From: an uncultured Alistipes sp.
GTDB taxonomy: Bacteria > Bacteroidota > Bacteroidia > Bacteroidales > Rikenellaceae
NCBI GenBank assembly: GCA_947177225.1
Contig: CAMWTS010000008.1
Coordinates: forward strand, 1-64,000
Direction of reading: 5' to 3'
Length of the DNA: 64,000 nt
Made by a program: the position numbers and the translations under genes. Below the pieces are notes generated by a model. That model was not told the origin of the DNA, did no database searches, and saw only the letters and a list, made by a program, of their open reading frames with translations. This document shows positions 44,700 to 52,050 of the stretch, piece after piece. Numbering within the stretch: position 1 is the first letter of the stretch; every line of letters begins with the position of its first letter.

Positions 44700-44820
44700 T
44701 TTTTCGTCAAAAGCGGTATTATACAACGCAACACAGGAGCGAAGCGATGGGACGTACTTAGCGTACTTCCCATTGCTGAGCGACAAGGCGCGGAAGTAGA
44801 ATGCCGCTTTTCACGAAAAA
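44700..44820. repeat. Long-hairpin element E5c, 3' of the GntR gene
   Basis: Third tandem copy, 121 nt, of the GCGGTATTATAC subtype. Outer arms TTTTTCGTCAAAAGCGG and CCGCTTTTCACGAAAAA; inner arms GATGGGACGTAC and GTACTTCCCATT; loop TTAGC. It ends 6 nt before the stop codon of the GntR gene. Confidence 0.88.
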
Positions 44821-44826
44821 ATCGAT

Positions 44827-45186
44827 TCATGGAAGATCCTTAAAAAGTAAGGCAAACTCATCGAGTGTAACTCCCAATAACCGCATACGCCTTATCATCG
44901 CCGGCAACTCCTCGGTCATGAACTCGCGACGCTCGATGTCGAGAATATGCTCCTTGGCACCATCGGCCACGAAAAATCCTATGCCGCGACGGTTGTATAT
45001 GATTTTATCGGACTCCAATCGCTCGTAGCTGCGCATCACAGTGTTGGGATTGACGCCCACATCGGCAGCCAACTCTCTGACCGAAACGATACGGCTCTGC
45101 TCGGTCCACTCGTCCGACAGAATACGCGTACAGACCAGATCGTAGATCTGACGCCAAATAGGTTTTCCTTCGCTGAACTCCATCAT
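44827..45186 (-). CDS. GntR-family (YtrA-type) regulator
   Basis: A 119-aa regulator: an N-terminal winged helix (PIWRQIYDLVCTRILSDEW, SVRELAADVGVNPNTVMRSY, YNRRGIGFFVAD) and a short C-terminal helical dimerisation part. This compact form is the YtrA subgroup, which usually controls ABC exporters. Here it is the last gene of the exporter operon, 3 nt after the second permease gene. A matching palindrome lies upstream of the first gene (47392-47413). Confidence 0.93.
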   Translation of the reverse strand: MMEFSEGKPIWRQIYDLVCTRILSDEWTEQSRIVSVRELAADVGVNPNTVMRSYERLESDKIIYNRRGIGFFVADGAKEHILDIERREFMTEELPAMIRRMRLLGVTLDEFALLFKDLP

Positions 45187-45189
45187 AGC

Positions 45190-45849
45190 CTACCAGTTAA
45201 TCTGTTTACGTCGGAGCAGAACAAACGACCCTATCCAGAACAGCGGCGCCATAACCATATTGGCATACATCTTCAAATCGTTGATGTCGGCCATATGGTC
45301 GCCACCGAGACGAACAATGGCATACTGGCAGACGATCGATATGAGGAATGCCGCTATATATGTCATTATCAACCGGCGACGGGCAAAGGCATTGATAATC
45401 ATGGCTGCGGCGTGCGTACTGCACAGACTCGCCAACAGATGGTCGCCTGTAAGGTAGCGTTGCATAATAAAGTCGACATACGGCGGATACATGGCATCGA
45501 TAACGGCCTTGGACAACAGTGCCGACACAACGAAACAAGCCATGAATACCACCGTCGTATTTATGAAGATGAAGACATAACGCTCCGTAATGCTAACGGG
45601 CAGAGTGTTGCTTATGACGGCACTGCGGCGGTCGCGCAACTCGTTCATTGAGATGTGCATCACGATGAAGATATCGATGATGAGCATGGTCAGAATCATC
45701 GCATGCGCCACCTCGCTCTGACGCGTCAGTACGCCGAAGAGTATGGGTACGGCTATCGACACGCCATACATGGCCGCATACTTTCTCGCATTCTCCGTGT
45801 AGTGCTTGACCAGCAAAGCACCCAACATATTAAATCTTAACCGATACAT
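45190..45849 (-). CDS. ABC exporter membrane protein, second copy
   Basis: I start at MYRLRFNMLGALLVKHY, giving 219 aa with six hydrophobic helices; the ORF's upstream 37 codons overlap the paralogous gene. It resembles the adjacent gene throughout (LLVKHY, MNELRDRRSAVISNTLPVS, and the shared end RRRQINW versus RRRQIKW), so the pair arose by tandem duplication. It is probably one half of a heterodimeric permease for the ABC ATPase upstream. The substrate is unknown. Confidence 0.82.
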   Translation of the reverse strand: MYRLRFNMLGALLVKHYTENARKYAAMYGVSIAVPILFGVLTRQSEVAHAMILTMLIIDIFIVMHISMNELRDRRSAVISNTLPVSITERYVFIFINTTVVFMACFVVSALLSKAVIDAMYPPYVDFIMQRYLTGDHLLASLCSTHAAAMIINAFARRRLIMTYIAAFLISIVCQYAIVRLGGDHMADINDLKMYANMVMAPLFWIGSFVLLRRKQINW

Positions 45850-45851
45850 AT

Positions 45852-46547
45852 TTACCACTTTATTTGGCGACGACGCAATATGCAAAAGGACGCCGCATAA
45901 AAAAACACTGGCACCAGACAATAGAGCGTCTTGGCAATCCATTCGTAACACTCTCTCCACTCGATATGCAACTCGATGCCAACCGCCGCCTTCGACAGTC
46001 CCCAGACAAACAGCACCATGACGACGAAGGCCAAGACATAGCTATATATCAACCGCTTGCGCGCCAACGAATTAATCATCACACTACCCGACGAAATGAT
46101 CCATATCAATACATGCAGCTCCCAGCGGCCATAGAGATCGTACCACATATCGGCGAAACACCTATGCGCATCTGCATCGACAAACGGCAGCATCGCCACG
46201 GCAGTCATGCTGATGAAGCCCGAAACAGTTGCCAGCAAGCTGTATACAATACTCGTATTCAACACTATGAACAGCATTCGCTCGGCCACCGACACCGGCA
46301 GGGTATTGACCAGAATGCGGGTTCCGTGTCCGCGCAGTTCGTTCATCGTAACGGGAGCTATGGCAAATGCTCCGACGATGAACATCAGCGTCGCAGTCTC
46401 CGACACCGAATCCATGTCAGATGAGAGCATTGCGAACAGAATCGGGAAAAACGCCATAAGAGCGTAGAACATCACATATCGACGCATGTGATCGACATAG
46501 TGTTTGGCCAGCAGCCGCCCGACACGCATCAAAGAGAAGCTCTTCAT
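45852..46547 (-). CDS. ABC exporter membrane protein, first copy
   Basis: A 231-aa membrane protein with about six helices, paralogous to the next gene (2 nt between them). Common signatures are LLAKHYVDHMRRY, MNELRGHGTRILVNTLPVS and the C-terminal LRRRQIKW. Lies 8 nt after the ATPase gene. No known ABC-2 sequence motif is conspicuous, but the topology and context fit. Confidence 0.82.
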   Translation of the reverse strand: MKSFSLMRVGRLLAKHYVDHMRRYVMFYALMAFFPILFAMLSSDMDSVSETATLMFIVGAFAIAPVTMNELRGHGTRILVNTLPVSVAERMLFIVLNTSIVYSLLATVSGFISMTAVAMLPFVDADAHRCFADMWYDLYGRWELHVLIWIISSGSVMINSLARKRLIYSYVLAFVVMVLFVWGLSKAAVGIELHIEWRECYEWIAKTLYCLVPVFFYAASFCILRRRQIKW

Positions 46548-46555
46548 ATTCAGGC

Positions 46556-47377
46556 CTATTTAATCAGACGCGCTATCGATCCACGATCGGCCGTCACGGC
46601 ATTGAACAACAATTCCAGATTGAGACGCGAATCCTCGCCCGTGGTGTTGGGTGCAACGCCTATCTGCCCCATCACGCTGCGCTCGGTGTAGACCGCCTCG
46701 GCAGCATCGACAGCACCGAACGACAATCGGCGACATATCTCGGCCGTCGTAGCCTCCAAAGCTACTCCTGCCTGGTCGAGTATTATTATATTGTCGAGCA
46801 GCGAATCGATGTCGTTGACCTGATGCGTCGACACCACAATGCAACGGCTCTCGTCGGTGTAACCGGCCAGCAGGCGGCGGAAAACGCTCTTCGATGGAAT
46901 GTCGAGACCGTTGGTCGGCTCGTCCAGAAGCAATATGCGGGTGTTACAAGCCATGGCGAAGGCTATGTAGGCCTTCTTGCGCTGTCCCATCGACATATTG
47001 TGCAGCTTCTCATGAGGATCGACCATCATCTCGCCACAATAGTAGTTCATCTGCTCCATGCTGAACTGCGGATAAAAGGGCGAGGTCATGCGCGCATAAG
47101 ATATCAACGAGACCGAGGGCAGAGAGAACTCCTCGGGAATAATCATCATCTGCTGCATCATATCGACACGCCGTGTCGAGGGATCGACCCCGGCAACGCA
47201 CACGCTGCCTCCGGTCGGCCGCATCAATCCGCATATTATCTTCAACAACGTACTCTTGCCTATTCCGTTGCAGCCCAAAAGGCCGTGAATATGACCGCCA
47301 TCGAGCGACAATGTGATATTGTTCAGCACATTGCGGTTTGCCGTATAACCGAACGTCAGTTGTTTTATATCTATCAT
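46556..47377 (-). CDS. ABC transporter ATP-binding protein
   Basis: A 273-aa ATPase powering the two adjacent membrane proteins. Walker A is GLLGCNGIGKSTLL near residue 34, the signature is MSMGQRKKAY near 129, Walker B is RILLLDEPTNGLD near 150, and the switch His is in VVSTHQV. The C-terminal ~60 residues form an extra domain. First gene of a four-gene operon ATPase-permease-permease-GntR. The presumed cargo (drug, peptide or lipid) cannot be deduced. Confidence 0.93.
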   Translation of the reverse strand: MIDIKQLTFGYTANRNVLNNITLSLDGGHIHGLLGCNGIGKSTLLKIICGLMRPTGGSVCVAGVDPSTRRVDMMQQMMIIPEEFSLPSVSLISYARMTSPFYPQFSMEQMNYYCGEMMVDPHEKLHNMSMGQRKKAYIAFAMACNTRILLLDEPTNGLDIPSKSVFRRLLAGYTDESRCIVVSTHQVNDIDSLLDNIIILDQAGVALEATTAEICRRLSFGAVDAAEAVYTERSVMGQIGVAPNTTGEDSRLNLELLFNAVTADRGSIARLIK

Positions 47378-47391
47378 ACAAATGTATTTTA

Positions 47392-47413
47392 GTGTACTAA
47401 TTATCTAATACAC
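47392..47413. promoter_or_regulatory. GntR (YtrA-type) operator
   Basis: Palindrome GTGTACTA-N6-TAATACAC, 15 nt before the ATPase start. Half-sites GTGTA-Y-TA / TA-R-TACAC match the pattern of YtrA-type operators, and a YtrA-type regulator is encoded in the same operon, so autoregulation is likely. Confidence 0.7.
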
Positions 47414-47487
47414 GACAAAAATATGAACAATTATTATAATATGCAAATAATTCCTGCTATTATTTCGCCACACGGCTGTTGCCGGGA

Positions 47488-47522
47488 TAAAAATAATCCC
47501 GGACACGTCATGCGTGTCCGGG
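47488..47522 (-). terminator. Intrinsic terminator after the DUF4837 gene
   Basis: Minus-strand stem CCCGGACACG / CGTGTCCGGG with a 5-nt loop, followed by ATTATTTTTAT. It lies 26 nt after the stop codon. Confidence 0.82.
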
Positions 47523-47548
47523 CATAATACACGGCCGACCAGCCCTGC

Positions 47549-48532
47549 CTACCTGGTTATGGTATAGATCTGGTGCTCCATCTCGCGAATGTAGTCGCGC
47601 TTGTCGAGCTGCGGTGCATAGACCGAAAATACGATGGTAGTGATCTCGGCCGTCTGCATGTCGATGGTCGAATAGCTGACGAACGGCCCTCCCATGAAGT
47701 CGCCGTAAACGTCCCACAAACCGCGCAACTCGAACCAGTAGCGATCACCTATTTTAAATGTGGAGTATATGGGCGGCACCTCTTTCGAGATTTGCATGTA
47801 CGATCCGGCCGACGGACCGGGAATCTTGGCCAGACGGTTGTCGATGGCGCGCTCCAACCATTCGGCCGTCAGATCGGTACGGTCAGTGCACGGATAGCTG
47901 AATGCGAATATATCCTGACTCATGCGGTTATAATCCTTGCGCAGCCACAATATGCGGTCATCGACGGTATTGGCCTTGAAATAGCCCTGCAATACAGTCA
48001 TATCCAAACCGGTATGCTCCTCGAACAGTTTGCTCTTCGCATCGTCTTTAAGATTGCGGAACATCTCCAAATCGCGGTCGCGCTCGGCCATTTCGAACAC
48101 ACGCATCAGCGCATCGCCATTCTCCGAGATATACTCCATAGCCGATTCGGGCGAAGAGGCCTTCAACGAGACTATGATCTGCGGCTTGGCCGAATAGTCA
48201 TACTGCACCAGCATCTTGGTATCCGTGCGCAACGGATCGAACGACACGGTGAGAATATTGCTCTGTTTGTTCAGCAAATCGTTCATGCGCTGCTTGGTGG
48301 TGTGATTGATATCGAAATATGTCTCAGGCGTATTCAGACGCGGCACCTGAGCCTCCAACAGCGAACGCAGCGTATCGCCCAGGGCACCCTGCCACTCTTC
48401 ATCGGGACATATGACCAGCAACTCGTAGGGGCGTCCCAGCGAGGTACGGCCATCGGACATAAAACCGCGGCAGCCGACCGACAAGAGGAGGATCAGGCAG
48501 ATTGCGGCGAACTGCAAAATATATCTTTTCAT
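47549..48532 (-). CDS. DUF4837 lipoprotein
   Basis: I start at MKRYILQFAAICLILLLSVGC, giving 327 aa; the longer ORF would run through the divergent promoter and into the deacetylase gene. The N-terminus is a lipoprotein signal with the lipobox LLSVGC. The mature part resembles the DUF4837 family of Bacteroidetes envelope lipoproteins (RPYELLVICPDEEW, PGPSAGSYMQISKEVPPIY, ELRGLWDVYGDFMGGPFVSY). Function unknown. Transcribed alone: divergent from the deacetylase on one side and with its own terminator on the other. Confidence 0.85.
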   Translation of the reverse strand: MKRYILQFAAICLILLLSVGCRGFMSDGRTSLGRPYELLVICPDEEWQGALGDTLRSLLEAQVPRLNTPETYFDINHTTKQRMNDLLNKQSNILTVSFDPLRTDTKMLVQYDYSAKPQIIVSLKASSPESAMEYISENGDALMRVFEMAERDRDLEMFRNLKDDAKSKLFEEHTGLDMTVLQGYFKANTVDDRILWLRKDYNRMSQDIFAFSYPCTDRTDLTAEWLERAIDNRLAKIPGPSAGSYMQISKEVPPIYSTFKIGDRYWFELRGLWDVYGDFMGGPFVSYSTIDMQTAEITTIVFSVYAPQLDKRDYIREMEHQIYTITR

Positions 48533-48604
48533 AACAACAGGATTTTTCTCAACATCTCGAAGCGACACATGCAAATAACACGCTTTTCCGCACGATGTCA
48601 TCGA

Positions 48605-48650
48605 CAAAGATAGCAAAATTTTTCGGTTTGCGAAAAAAAAGCTATTTTTG
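48605..48650. promoter_or_regulatory. Divergent -7 boxes, DUF4837 / deacetylase
   Basis: Minus-strand TATCTTTG (CAAAGATA at 48605-48612) faces the DUF4837 gene and plus-strand TATTTTTG (48643-48650) faces the deacetylase. -33 boxes at proper spacing were not found. Confidence 0.45.
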
Positions 48651-48680
48651 TGGTGTTTAACATTGATTGGTATTTGTCCG

Positions 48681-49289
48681 ATGAGAATCAATCCGCCCGG
48701 CTTCATACGCCGGCTGTTTCCCGACATGATATGGCGCATAGACGACCCCGAAGGCGTATTCCTCACCTTCGACGACGGTCCCACGCCGGGTGTCACGGAG
48801 TGGATATTGTCGACATTGGAGAAGTACGACGCCAAAGCCACATTCTTCGTGCTGGGCAAAAACGTGGAGATGTATCCCGATCTTTATCGCAAGATTCTCG
48901 ACGCAGGCCACAAGGTGGGCAACCACACCTACTCCCATCAAAAGGGGTGGGGCATGTCGCTCGAACGATACATCGAGGATATCGATTTCGCCTCGTCGAT
49001 CGTGCGCTCGGAGTTGTTCCGACCGCCATATGCGCGCGTCACGCCTTCGCAGATGCACGTGGTAGGTCAGCGTTTCAAGATAGTTATGTGGAGCGTGCTG
49101 TCACGCGATTACAACCGCGCCGTATCGCCCCGCAAGTGCCTGCGCGGGGTAATAAAGGATATCCGCGGCGGCGACATCATCGCCTTTCACGACAGTGCCA
49201 AATCGTTTCGCAACATGAGCCACGCACTGCCGGCAACGCTAAAAAAGATATCGTCGCTGGGATTGAAATGTAAAATCATAGAGTTGTAG
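48681..49289 (+). CDS. Polysaccharide deacetylase (NodB homology)
   Basis: Carbohydrate esterase 4 family, 202 aa from the ATG MRINPPGFIRRLFP (the ORF track starts at an upstream TTG within the promoter). Catalytic motif 1 is FLTFDDGPTPG with the base and metal Asp, motif 2 is HKVGNHTYSH, motif 3 is RPPYARVT, and HDS near the C-terminus completes the site. No signal peptide is obvious, so action on a cytosolic or membrane-bound lipid-linked sugar is possible. ubiX follows 3 nt later. Confidence 0.92.
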   Translation: MRINPPGFIRRLFPDMIWRIDDPEGVFLTFDDGPTPGVTEWILSTLEKYDAKATFFVLGKNVEMYPDLYRKILDAGHKVGNHTYSHQKGWGMSLERYIEDIDFASSIVRSELFRPPYARVTPSQMHVVGQRFKIVMWSVLSRDYNRAVSPRKCLRGVIKDIRGGDIIAFHDSAKSFRNMSHALPATLKKISSLGLKCKIIEL

Positions 49290-49292
49290 AAG

Positions 49293-49850
49293 ATGAAGAT
49301 AATAGTTGCCGTCACCGGAGCCAGCGGCGCGCTCTATGCGCGTCAGACATTGGAGTGTCTGCTCGCCTCGCACCAGGTGGAGACGATAGCTTTGATCGTA
49401 AGCCGCAGCGCAGAGGAGGTTCTGCGACACGAAGGCATCGAGCTCCCATGCGACGGCCGCATACGCCGTTTCGACAACGACGACATGACAGCATCGGTAG
49501 CGAGCGGATCGGCCGAGTGGGAGGCCATGATCGTCGTGCCGGCATCGATGGGCACCGTGGCACGCATAGCAGCAGGAGTATCGCACTCGCTGATAGAGAG
49601 GGCTGCCGACGTAATGCTCAAAGAGCGGCGCCGGCTGATACTCGTAGTACGCGAAACGCCATATTCGCTCATACACCTGCGCAACATGACAGCCCTGACC
49701 GAAGCCGGCGGCATAATATTGCCGGCCTCACCCTCGTTCTATATCAAGGCCGACAGCATCGACGAACTGTGCATGAGCGTCACGCTGCGTGCCGCAGCCA
49801 TGGCAGGCATAGCCATCGAGCGCAAACGCTGGGGCGACGACAGAGAGTAA
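49293..49850 (+). CDS. ubiX: Flavin prenyltransferase UbiX
   Basis: UbiX (185 aa) prenylates FMN to make the cofactor of UbiD-type decarboxylases. Signatures are VAVTGASGALYARQTLE (FMN-binding), VVPASMGTVARIAAGVSHSL and VVRETPYSLIHLRNM. No ubiD is in the window. It lies 3 nt after the deacetylase and 24 nt before the zinc-ribbon protein, forming one plus-strand unit. Confidence 0.95.
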   Translation: MKIIVAVTGASGALYARQTLECLLASHQVETIALIVSRSAEEVLRHEGIELPCDGRIRRFDNDDMTASVASGSAEWEAMIVVPASMGTVARIAAGVSHSLIERAADVMLKERRRLILVVRETPYSLIHLRNMTALTEAGGIILPASPSFYIKADSIDELCMSVTLRAAAMAGIAIERKRWGDDRE

Positions 49851-49874
49851 CAAACATTTTAAATTCGAATAGAT

Positions 49875-50375
49875 ATGTATTGCAGCAAATGCGGAAAGCA
49901 GATCGAGGACAGTGCACATTTCTGTTCCCACTGCGGTCAAATTACGTATAACGGAGTCAAAGCCAGCGAGGAGGCCTCGCCCATAGCCCGCGTCTCACAT
50001 CGCAAGCGCAACTGGATCATAGCCGGAGCAGCCGCCATAGCGGTGGCACTCGCAGCCTTCGGCATCTGGAAAATATGGTTTGCCTACCCCACCACTCCCG
50101 AGGGTGTGCTGACGGCATTCTACGAAGCATGGCAGCGAGGCGACGACGACGCTATGTGCCGCTATGCCATGCGCGGCGATAACGATGCCCGTGAAGATGC
50201 CATAGAGGATCTTGCCGAGCACACCATACTCGACTCGTTCCGATTGGGCGAGATATCATGGGACGGACGCCACCGCAGCATCGCCGTCGATCTGGTAATC
50301 GACGGCCGCCCCGTATCGGGCAATGCACGCCTCTCGGAGCGCAACGGCAAATGGAGCGTCGACTGGTGGTATTAA
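49875..50375 (+). CDS. Zinc-ribbon membrane protein with DUF4878-like domain
   Basis: A 166-aa protein: an N-terminal zinc ribbon (MYCSKCGKQI, then HFCSHCGQI), a membrane helix at about residues 48-66, and an extracytoplasmic domain from PTTPEGVLTAFYEAWQRGD to the end (NGKWSVDWWY). That domain has the small cone-shaped fold pattern of DUF4878/NTF2-like lipoproteins. Role unknown. It is the last gene before the efp promoter. Confidence 0.8.
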   Translation: MYCSKCGKQIEDSAHFCSHCGQITYNGVKASEEASPIARVSHRKRNWIIAGAAAIAVALAAFGIWKIWFAYPTTPEGVLTAFYEAWQRGDDDAMCRYAMRGDNDAREDAIEDLAEHTILDSFRLGEISWDGRHRSIAVDLVIDGRPVSGNARLSERNGKWSVDWWY

Positions 50376-50405
50376 GGTGCACACGGAAGATAAATGCCGA
50401 ATTAA

Positions 50406-50436
50406 TTGATGATAACGTATTTTTTTTCTATTTTTG
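50406..50436 (+). promoter_or_regulatory. efp promoter
   Basis: TTG (50406-50408), 20-nt spacer, TATTTTTG (50429-50436), 43 nt before the efp start. Confidence 0.72.
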
Positions 50437-50478
50437 CACGTCTTTTTGCGAGATATTTAATTTAACATATACATTCTT

Positions 50479-51051
50479 ATGACAATTACAGCAGCTGACA
50501 TCAAGATCGGCATGTGCATCGAAATGGACGGCAAGACATTTATCGTCGTCGATTTCCAGCATTGCAAGCCGGGCAAAGGCCCCGCATTCGTACGTTCGAA
50601 GTTGAAGAATCTGGAAAACGGCCGCGTGCTCGAAAACACCTTCTCGTCGGTAGGACAGAAGATCGAGCAGGTGCGCGTAGAGCGTCGCCCCTATCAGTTC
50701 ACCTACGAGGACGACCTGGGTGCACACTTCATGCACACGGAGACCTTCGAGGAGATCAACATCGAGAAGAGCCTCATCAATAACTACGACCTTATGGCCG
50801 ACGGCCAGATCGTCGAGGTTATGTTCCACACCGAGAAGGAGACCGTGCTTTCGGCCGAGCTTCCTCCCATCGTGGATATGGAGGTGACCTACACCGAGCC
50901 GGGCATCAAGGGCGATACCGCTTCGACCAACTCGCTCAAACCCGCCACAGTCAACACCGGTGCTACGATCAAGGTTCCCCTGTTTATCAATACGGGCGAC
51001 AAGATCCGCGTCGACACCCGCACGCGCGAATACTACGAGCGTATCAAGTAA
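50479..51051 (+). CDS. efp: Translation elongation factor P
   Basis: EF-P, 190 aa, relieves ribosomes stalled at polyproline. Three beta domains of the family are recognisable. The tip of domain I carries Lys33 in PGKGPAF, where modification would occur; no epmA/epmB or ymfI-type gene is in view. The start MTITAADIKIGMC is preceded by a consensus promoter and the gene ends with its own terminator. Confidence 0.97.
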   Translation: MTITAADIKIGMCIEMDGKTFIVVDFQHCKPGKGPAFVRSKLKNLENGRVLENTFSSVGQKIEQVRVERRPYQFTYEDDLGAHFMHTETFEEINIEKSLINNYDLMADGQIVEVMFHTEKETVLSAELPPIVDMEVTYTEPGIKGDTASTNSLKPATVNTGATIKVPLFINTGDKIRVDTRTREYYERIK

Positions 51052-51077
51052 TCCGCACACCGGATCTGCAAATACAA

Positions 51078-51110
51078 CGGAGAGCAACCGCATGTTGCTC
51101 TCCGTTTTGT
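51078..51110 (+). terminator. Intrinsic terminator after efp
   Basis: Stem CGGAGAGCAAC / GTTGCTCTCCG with loop CGCAT followed by TTTTGT, 26 nt after the stop codon. Confidence 0.88.
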
Positions 51111-51172
51111 ATTACAAGACCACCGACATACAGAGAGAAAAAGAGGTCTTACCGTGGAAATAATAAGTCCAC

Positions 51173-51497
51173 GGATTTCTCACCGACGCTCTAAATAACA
51201 ACCCGCTGTCACTCCGAGGGAGGGCATACCCGACCGTGGGAGTCTCGCCATCGGGAATTGTCACTCCGAGGAGCCAAAGGCGACGTGGGAGTCTCGCTGT
51301 CGGGAGCACTGTTTGCCGAAACAAAAGAGATTCTCACGTCGCAGTCTACGACTGCTCCTCAGAATGACAAACACCGTCATGTCATGTCGAACGAATGTGA
51401 GACATCTGGGAAAGACTTGGCGACAACATGACGGTTGATAAAAGACATAGTTGCGGGAATTATCGCGCACAGATTTCTCGCTTGCGCTCGAAATGAC
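51173..51497. repeat. Short-hairpin array D (composite module, 5' of E6a)
   Basis: Order: degenerate ATTTC minus (51173-51200); ACTCC plus (51208-51247 and 51259-51296); ATTCT minus (51327-51368), whose inner stem GCAGTC/GACTGC is compensated against other copies; ATGTC plus (51381-51410); ATTTC minus (51471-51497). Same order as arrays A, C and E. Confidence 0.85.
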
Positions 51498-51536
51498 ATA
51501 ACAATGGAAATAGCCAACCAAGAACCACCAACCATC

Positions 51537-51657
51537 TTTTTCGTCAAAACGCCGCAGATGCAACTCTCTGACAGAGCGAAGCGATAGGACGTACTGGGTG
51601 TACTTCCTATTGCTGAGCGACAAAGAGAGGACGCAGGTGCGGTGTTTTCACGGAAAA
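51537..51657. repeat. Long-hairpin element E6a
   Basis: First of three copies, 121 nt, close to E3a. Outer arms TTTTTCGTCAAAACGCC and GGTGTTTTCACGGAAAA; inner arms GATAGGACGTAC and GTACTTCCTATT; loop TGGGT. Preceded by the leader AAGAACCACCAACCATC. Confidence 0.86.
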
Positions 51658-51680
51658 CAGACCAAGAACCACAAACCCCA

Positions 51681-51800
51681 TTTTTCGTCAAAAGCGGTAG
51701 TATACAACGCAACGCAGGAGTGAGACGATGGGCTGTACTGGCGTACTGCCCATTGGCGAACGACAAGGCGCGGCAGTAGAATGCCGCTTTTCACGGAAAA
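51681..51800. repeat. Long-hairpin element E6b
   Basis: Second copy, 120 nt, with its own leader AAGAACCACAAACCCCA. Outer arms TTTTTCGTCAAAAGCGG and CCGCTTTTCACGGAAAA; inner arms GATGGGCTGTAC and GTACTGCCCATT; loop TGGC. Confidence 0.88.
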
Positions 51801-51822
51801 CAGACTAAGCACCACAACCACA

Positions 51823-52018
51823 TTTTTCGTCAAAAGCGGTATTATACAACTTTTTCGTTAAGCCGAACGAGCAAAGCGAAATTTATTTCAGCTTTGCCGC
51901 GGCGAGAAAAAGTGCATGAAATGAACGCAAACGAAGATCGCCCAGATGGGACATACTAATGTATTTCCCATTTGGGCGAGCAAGCGCGCGGCAGTAGAAT
52001 GCCGCTTTTCACGAAAAA
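51823..52018. repeat. Long-hairpin element E6c with inserted palindrome, 3' of the GH57 gene
   Basis: Third copy, 196 nt, with leader AAGCACCACAACCACA. Inner arms TCGCCCAGATGGGA and TCCCATTTGGGCGA; tip ATAC-TAAT-GTAT, a compensated change of GTAC. The left half is interrupted after TATTATACAAC by about 75 nt that begin TTTTTCG and include a second hairpin (GCAAAGCGAAAT / ATTTCAGCTTTGC). Two right-end fragments (TTTTCACGAAAAA, GTCACGAAAAA) fill the space to the stop codon at 52051. Confidence 0.85.
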
Positions 52019-52050
52019 TGACGTCTTTTCACGAAAAAGTCACGAAAAAG

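Noticed and set aside
47549-48859. 436-aa version of the DUF4837 lipoprotein
   Set aside because: It would extend through the divergent promoter into the deacetylase gene. The Met before the lipoprotein signal at 48532 is the clear start.
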